A stretch of DNA of 64,000 bases from Lucinisca nassula (taxonomy: Eukaryota; Mollusca; Bivalvia; Lucinida; Lucinidae): the NCBI GenBank assembly GCA_963580285.1, contig OY757011.1, positions 155,361,245-155,425,244 of the forward strand, in the 5' to 3' direction. The stretch's first letter is position 1. Every line of letters starts with the position of its first letter. This document shows positions 58,561 through 64,000 of the stretch, piece by piece. The translations under genes were made by a program, and so were the position numbers. The notes under the pieces were generated by a model, which made no database searches, was not told the DNA's origin, and saw only the letters and a list, made by a program, of their open reading frames with translations.

Positions 58561-58685
58561 GTATGTATGACCGGGAACCTAAAAGTTGTAAACTTGGCCT
58601 GTACGCATGAAAAGGCACTATTTATTATGTGCACTCAGTTAATATATCAGGGGCTTGTGCACCGATACAGTGTCAACATCAGCGC

Positions 58686-58915
58686 CCTCTTGTTCAAAGT
58701 ACTGTTAGCTGAACGAGATTGAAAATTGTCAAAATGCTAACTGTGTTCTAGCAGGTACAATATCTTATACTCTGATATTTTTGTTGACAAAATGTGAAAT
58801 GCAAAAGCTACTCACATTTTGTCAGCGAAAATATCAGGATATTTACCATATTGAATGTTCAGAATTTTAACAATATGTTAACTAACGACATCATTAATTT
58901 CGAATAACTGGGCCT
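58686..58915. mobile_element. MITE J, copy 3 (older)
   Basis: CTTGTTCAAAGTACTGTTAG at the left and TAACGACATCATTAATTTCG plus AATAACTGGGCC at the right correspond to the ends at 17372 and 17855. The central hairpin is diverged. Confidence 0.75.
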
Positions 58916-58965
58916 AGTTTAATATGTGGATGTTAAGGGTTCATAGATGACTCTTGTGACTTGTT

Positions 58966-59810
58966 AAATAGAAGTGGAGGCAATGATCAAGAATCGATAC
59001 AATTAACCCACAGCTCCCATCAGAGACACAAAAGGGAAAGAAACACAAACATGAAACAACAGACCCTAATGGAAACAGCGGAAAACCAAAATGACTGTTA
59101 CTTTCCCACAAAATGGCAAATAGGCTGTCCAAAATAAAATAACATAAGCGACAAAGCACCAAAAGACAAACCATAACAAAAATAAACCGCGACAGAAGAA
59201 CCGCCTTGGAACGGTCAGTGGAAACGAATTCCACCGAATGGGTCTTAAATTGATTTTACGTGGCCACAGTCCTCGCCGTTACTTCAGTCCGCATGAAGGC
59301 CTCCTAACTCATCAGTGCAACATCTCCAGTGCAATTGGTTTTCTTTTGCTCCAGCATTTCAGTGGTTTGTAGGTGTCGAGTCCTCCCCGTTGTTTCATCT
59401 CTGTGGTTGTTTGATTTTGTGTTCTCGGAGATGTTGCACTGTTGAGTTAGGAAGCTTCATGCGGACTGAACAAATTATTTGTCTAAAGCGCGACGGAATT
59501 AGGGGCGAGGATTGCGGCCTCGTAAAATCGATTTAAACCCCCAGTGAAATTCTCTTCACTGACCGTTCCAAGGCGGTTATTCTTTCGTACTTTATTTTTT
59601 TTATGGTTTGTCTTTGATTGTGTGTGTGTCGCTTATATGTTTTGTTTTGGATAACCATTGGCCATTTTGTGGGAAAGTAACTATCCTTTTGGCTATTGAT
59701 GTTTCCATTTGGGTCTAGTTATTTAATGTTTGTGTTTCTTTCCCTTTGGTCTCTGATGGGTGGTGTTGGTTAATTGTATCGATTCCTGGTCATGGCCTTC
59801 AATTCTGTTT
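58966..59810. repeat. Inverted pair of repeat A copies
   Basis: 58966-59330 is a + copy and 59331-59810 a - copy, joined near CAACATCTCCAGTGCAATTG. They can form a duplex of a few hundred bp in the intron 15 transcript. Confidence 0.82.
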
Positions 59811-59814
59811 TTAA

Positions 59815-60483
59815 AGATCACAGCAAAGACTGTTCTTGTGTGCGGTAATTCAGTCAAGGCGAACAGATATACATGCACACTTTGTATGTTGTAGGAAAAT
59901 TAAACCTATAAGAAAGACCCTTTAAGATGGACCTGGTTGTACAGCTATGGAAACAAAACGAAATCACGAAATGGTTCTCCCTTAAAAAATACAAAAAGAA
60001 TCTGATAATTTTTATCTTCAGTAACTCGTACGTGATACATTTCAAGCTGGTCGAGGAGTATCCATGCCTCAGTTGTATCTTAACCCATTTACAAAGAAAA
60101 GACTCTTCAACCTGATAGCTGACAAACCCGTGCATGTCCAATATAAGTGTACCTGGTGCCAACGTTATAAATGTTTTTCATGTTCAACTAACTAAAGTAT
60201 AAAATTAACCGTGCTCATAAATTTCAAACTGCCAACAAATATTGGCATTTTAAAATTTATGAGCAGGATAAATGACATTATGTGCTAATCTGATCAGGAA
60301 ATAAGTTATAAGCATTGCAAATTAATGCTCAGGTGAGTTGAGCATGAAAATAAACTTATATCTTCTGGTCCAGACTTATTTCATGTATTGTATTTTTACA
60401 ACAAACCTCTGTACTTTAAGCAATCAGTGAAGACACTGATCAGACGCCATATATGGGTTAATGTGCTTTTCTACAATTTTCAG
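59815..60483. other. End of intron 15
   Basis: Contains a GCTCATAAATTTC/AAATTTATGAGC inverted unit (60212-60267) and a CAATCAGTGAAGACACTG remnant near 60420. The acceptor is CTACAATTTTCAG. Confidence 0.5.
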
Positions 60484-60796
60484 TCAAAATTCCCTCGATG
60501 CGAACGAAGTAGATGCTGCCCAGCCAGATACAGTGTACGACACAATGGAAGAGAAAGAGATGACGATGGATCTGTATAATGATGACGAGCACGTCGCCAT
60601 TCCCGAAGAGGATGCACTATCTGCCGTGCTGAGACGTCACCAACTTCAGCGATCAACGGAGAACTTAGACCAGCGTAGCACGGTTGACGGTGAAGATGGA
60701 CAGGTGAAGATGAACGGAGACGTCAGTCATGAGAAAGTCACATTACACGGATTTGTAAACCATGCCTATGACAATTTAGAACATTCTGAAATATGA
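60484..60796 (+). CDS. Cadherin exon 16: C-terminal cytoplasmic tail and stop
   Basis: The acceptor is CTACAATTTTCAG; the frame is open to TGA at 60794-60796. It encodes residues 929-1032. The tail is acidic (VYDTMEEKEMTMDLYNDDEH, IPEEDALSAVLRRHQLQ), followed by STENLDQRSTVDGEDGQ and the end NHAYDNLEHSEI. The last four residues H-S-E-I fit a class I PDZ ligand (S/T-x-hydrophobic). CDH23 also ends in a class I ligand that binds harmonin, so a scaffold partner is likely but inferred. Several tyrosines (VYDTM, LYNDD, AYDNL) could be phosphorylated. The low-complexity tail shows no known domain. Confidence 0.93.
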
Positions 60797-60927
60797 TGCT
60801 TACGACAAGCTTTTGACATACCTAAAGCACATGACGTATATACTCATGCAATTTGAATTCATATTGCTTTATGGCCCACCACCGAATGGCGGAGGGGCAT
60901 ATAGTTTTATCCTTGTGTGAACACTTG
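60797..60927 (+). other. Start of cadherin 3' untranslated region
   Basis: Follows the stop codon. No AATAAA was seen before the mariner element at 60928. ATAAAA-like sequence near 61069 lies inside the element. The polyadenylation site is therefore unresolved. Confidence 0.5.
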
Positions 60928-61122
60928 TACGAGGTATGTTCGAAAAGAATTCCTTATTGTCCTCTAGCTCGATATCCACGTGGGGCACGATCAAAACCAA
61001 TACAAACTTGTATAGGGTTATTCAATATCTACACTATGGTGCATAAATGTACATGTTAGACTAGGTGTAAGACATAAAATTTACCATTTGAATACACGCA
61101 GTCGTTGACCACTGTAGTAAAA

Positions 61123-63520
61123 ATGGTTGGTAGAAGCGTCGACTAAAAAGATGAAATACGGGCTAACATCAAAGCTTGCTCAAAACTTGGTTGTTCTTCG
61201 AAGAAGCTGATGACTGAAATTTCTACTGCTTTTGGACATTCTTGTTTGTCTTATGACACAGTTCGGCGGTTGAAAAAGAAATTTGAATCTGGTGTAGAGT
61301 CCATCAAAAATGCCCCAAAATCAGCAAGGCCAAAACCTTCATCTCGTAAAGAAATCGTTTCCAAAATAAAGGAAATCATTGAAGGAGATGCCAGATTTAC
61401 AGTTCGTGATATTGCACGAAAGGTAGGCATATAAATATCAACGATTCACCTTATTTTGAAGAAGCATTTGAAAGTCAGAAAGATTTCTGATAGATGGGTG
61501 CCACATCTGTTGACTGACGAGCAAAAAAGGCAACGGGTTAAAGTGGCCAAAAAGCTGCTTCAAGTGTTTCCAAAATATGACAAAAAGCAGTTTGCCAATG
61601 TCGTCACAGGTGATGAAACCTAGGTCCATTATTTTGAGCCGGTCAGAAAGGTTAGCAATAAGATCTGGGCCACTAAACACAGCCAACTCGCAAAAATTGC
61701 CAAACGTTCTTTGAGTACGAAGGTTTTGTATGCAATCTTCTCTGGTGAAGGAGTCACAATAAAAGTGCCGGTGAAAAAGGGCAATGCATCACCGGAAAGT
61801 ACCACAAAGACGTAGCACTGAAGAAACTGAAAATGTATTATCAGAAACGACGCGCTGCCACTGGTTTTAAATACGTCCGTCTTCTACATGACAATGCAAT
61901 CGCTCATACCTCCGCAATAGTTACGACGTTGTTGAGGAAAGAAAAATAGCCATCGGAAGAGATGGCAAATCCCCGACCAAAAGCCAATATGGCCTTCAGA
62001 AAACTGTTCACCAAAAGAAAGTGTACCAGAATTAAACCAGCAATATATCACAAAAGTATTGCAGTTATGGCCATCACAAGCTTATACTCTCAGGGGCGAT
62101 AACTAAAAAACCAGGGCACTCAGAATTGTGGTTCTTGCGCATGACATTCCTGCTTAAGCTCATGTATTTCTATACAAAGTACCACCAATATGTCTCAAAG
62201 GGTATTGGAGATATGGCGATCACAAGCTGGTCATACTGTTATATTCGAAGGGTAGATAACTCAAATACCACAGCACCAACAGTTGTGGTTCTTGCACATG
62301 ACACCCCTTCTGTATCTTGTATACAATTGCGCTAAGTTCCTTCAATATATCTCAAAGGGTGTTGGAGTTATGGCCATCACAAGGTTATATTGTCAGGGGA
62401 GATTACTCAAAAACCAGAGCATCTAGAGTTGTTATTCTTGAGCATGTGACACCTGCTGAACCTCATGTACATCTGACTCAAGTACCACCAATATGTCTCA
62501 AAGGGCATTGGAGGTACGGTGATCACAAGGTGGTCATACTGTTATATTGGAAGGGGAGATAACTCAAATATCATAGCACCCAGAGTTGTGGTTCTTAGGC
62601 ATGAAGCGCCGTCTCAACCTTGTATACAGTTGTGCCAAGTACCATTAATATATCTCAAAGGGTATTGGAGTTATGACCATCACAAGGTTATATTGTCAGG
62701 GGAGATAATTGAAAAAAAACCAGGGCACCCAAAGTTGTGGTTCTTCCCCTTGACACACCTGCTTAACCTCATGTACAATTGTACCAAGTACCATCAATAT
62801 ATCTCAAAGAGTATTGGAGATGTGGCCATCACAAGGTAGTGATTCTATATTATTGGAAGGGGAGATAACTAAAAAACCATGGCACCCAGAGTTGTGGTTC
62901 TTCTGCATGACACACCGTCCCGGCCTTGTGAACAACTCTGCCAGGTATCATCAATATTATCTGAAAGGATATTGGAGTTATGGCCATCACAAGGTAGTCA
63001 CTCTATTTTATTGGAAGGGGAGATAACTAAAAAACCATGGCAACCAGAGTTGTGGTTCTTGTGCATGACACGCCGTCTCAGCCTTGTGAACAACTATGCC
63101 AGGTACCATCAATATATCTCAAAGGGTATTGGAGTTATGGCCAACACAAAGTAGTCATTCTATTTTATTAAAAGGGGAGATAACTCAAAAAGTATGGAAT
63201 TCAGAGTTCTGGTTCTTGCGCATGACACACCATCTCAACCTTGTGAACAATTGTGCCAAGAACCATCAATGAATCTCAAAGGGTTTAGGAGTTATGGCCA
63301 TCACAAGGTTGCGTCTACGGACGGACGGACGCCAGGCTGATCGCTATATCCCCCGAACCTATTCGGTCGGGGGATAGAAATTAACTGTTTTGTCTCACCA
63401 CCCGTATTCTCCAGACCTTGTCCATTGTGATTTATTTTTGTTTCCGAAATGGAAATCATTCCTTGCTGGGAGGAAATACCGGTCCCGACATAGCACTTGA
63501 ATCTACCATTCATTAGTACC
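61123..63520 (+). pseudogene. Mariner transposase, inactivated
   Basis: Start MVGRSVD at 61123, then a helix-turn-helix (SYDTVRRLKKKFESG ... KIKEIIEGDARFTVRDIARK). It continues with WVPHLLTDEQKRQRVKVAKK, VVTGDET (first catalytic D), LLHDNAIAHTS (second D) and, after the 1.43-kb insertion, HHPYSPDL and HCDLFLFPK (third D; mariner DD34D type). Damage: TAA at 61144 and 61432, TAG at 61621 replacing the conserved W after GDET, a frameshift near 61783, and the insertion at 61947-63376. It cannot be active. Confidence 0.9.
61947..63376 (-). mobile_element. Minisatellite element G2, antisense
   Basis: The tail end TAGCCATCGGAAGAGATGGC is at the left and the head hairpin CCCCCGAACC/ATTCGGTCGGGGG at the right (to 63376), with GACGGACGGACG before it. 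It carries about nine 157-bp-type units matching G1 (TATGGCCATCACAAGGT, GGGGAGATAACT, TTGTGGTTCTT). It lies inside the mariner coding region. Confidence 0.88.
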
Positions 63521-63837
63521 TTATTATTGTGCCTAAATCAGCGTACCGTGACGCCTTCAAGAGTGGCTACATCGGCTGAAACTTTGCATTTCTAGCCACG
63601 GAGAGTACTTCCATGGCATGAAATGAGCACTTTTGGGCTAACTTGAAATTTAAAGTCTCCAGATAGAAATAAGCAATTCTTTTCGAACATCCCTCGTATG
63701 TCCGCCGCTCGGTTCGATGGCTCGTTCATCACATTATCGTGTACCGGTTTCGATGCGCTAAGAACTAGCTGGGAGTTTTCATCATCTCTGTTGTCAGATT
63801 GTCCTAGAGTTCACCCGTCATAATTGAGTGCCTTATT

Positions 63838-64000
63838 GTGCCCCCAACTTTGAAAAAGTTGGGGGCATATTGCTTCTGGCTTGTCCGTTCGTTCGTTTGT
63901 TCGTATGTTCGTCACGCTTTGTTCTGCATAGCATAACTTAAGAACCATGTATGCTAGTGTTTTGAAATTTCATATATTGTTTCCTCATGAAAAAATAGTA
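63838..64000 (+). mobile_element. Minisatellite-type element H head, cut by window end
   Basis: The head hairpin TGCCCCCAACTTT/AAAGTTGGGGGCA is followed by TATTGCTTCTGGC and TTGTCCGTTCGTTCG. The tandem part, if any, lies beyond the window. Confidence 0.7.

Larger units (their letters stand above)
3943..60796 (+). other. Cadherin-23-like gene, 3' part (exons 1-16 in window)
   Basis: Gene-level entry. Exons: 3943-4081, 16249-16458, 24768-25078, 32945-33463, 39288-39479, 40767-40980, 42236-42546, 43624-43902, 46673-46761, 49615-49701, 53613-53681, 54261-54327, 55758-55885, 57684-57788, 58495-58560 and 60484-60796. Phases at the 15 junctions are 1,1,0,0,0,1,0,0,2,2,2,0,2,2,2, and every junction keeps an open frame. 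The product is a type I membrane adhesion protein with calcium-binding EC repeats. It has a membrane-adjacent domain and a cytoplasmic tail similar in arrangement to CDH23, whose vertebrate form makes tip links with PCDH15. The N-terminal part is missing, so the total EC number is unknown. A Fat/Dachsous-type identity is less likely because no EGF or laminin-G domain precedes the membrane. The CDH23 assignment rests on remembered family features and needs a search. Confidence 0.85.
60928..63698 (+). mobile_element. Mariner-type transposon, split by element G2
   Basis: The left end TACGAGGTATGTTCG, AAAAGAATTCCTTA (60928 on) and the right end (complement TACGAGGGATGTTCG, AAAAGAATTGCTTA, ending 63698) are terminal inverted repeats of about 30 bp. 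They carry TA at both outer ends. Without the insertion the element is about 1.34 kb, the usual mariner size. Confidence 0.9.

Noticed and set aside
60853..61059. Small frame just after the cadherin stop
   Set aside because: It overlaps the mariner terminal repeat and has no family resemblance.

Overview
The window is animal nuclear DNA. Long repeat-filled introns, GT-AG splice sites, tRNA-derived SINEs, Tc1 and mariner transposons and many minisatellite elements with terminal hairpins point to a marine invertebrate. The repeats most resemble those of bivalve molluscs; this placement is inference, with no species-level marker.

One protein-coding gene can be supported: the 3' part of a large cadherin on the + strand, from an acceptor at 3942/3943 to a stop at 60796. 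Sixteen exons (3,099 nt, 1,032 residues plus stop) join with matching phases at all 15 junctions. The fragment holds the end of one extracellular cadherin (EC) repeat, six more EC repeats, a membrane-adjacent ferredoxin-like (MAD-type) domain, one transmembrane helix and a cytoplasmic tail ending in H-S-E-I. The membrane-adjacent region and the juxtamembrane tail look like cadherin-23 (CDH23). The 5' exons lie upstream of base 1.

Layout: 1-3942 is upstream intron with repeats. 3943-25078 carries exons 1-3 in two very long introns holding several minisatellite elements, an almost intact Tc1 element and nested SINEs. 27684-37069 holds two large minisatellite elements placed head to head with exon 4 between them. 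38-49 kb carries exons 5-10 among palindromes, MITEs and nested SINEs. 49.7-60.8 kb carries the short exons for the membrane-adjacent, transmembrane and cytoplasmic parts. About 130 bp after the stop is a dead mariner element (60928-63698), itself split by a minisatellite element, and a last element starts at about 63838.

The most unusual content is the set of minisatellite elements (at 8.3, 9.9, 18.8, 27.7-32.1, 33.9, 49.7, 61.9 and 63.8 kb). They share a 5' hairpin whose stem changes in compensating ways, a short following motif with GTCCGTCC-type runs, and often a 3' hairpin followed by TCTTGTT. The tandem unit inside differs completely between families, yet is about 140-165 bp in each. 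They look like non-autonomous rolling-circle (Helentron/HINE-like) elements carrying interchangeable cargo. Two insertions lie right beside cadherin splice sites (exon 10 donor, exon 12 acceptor).
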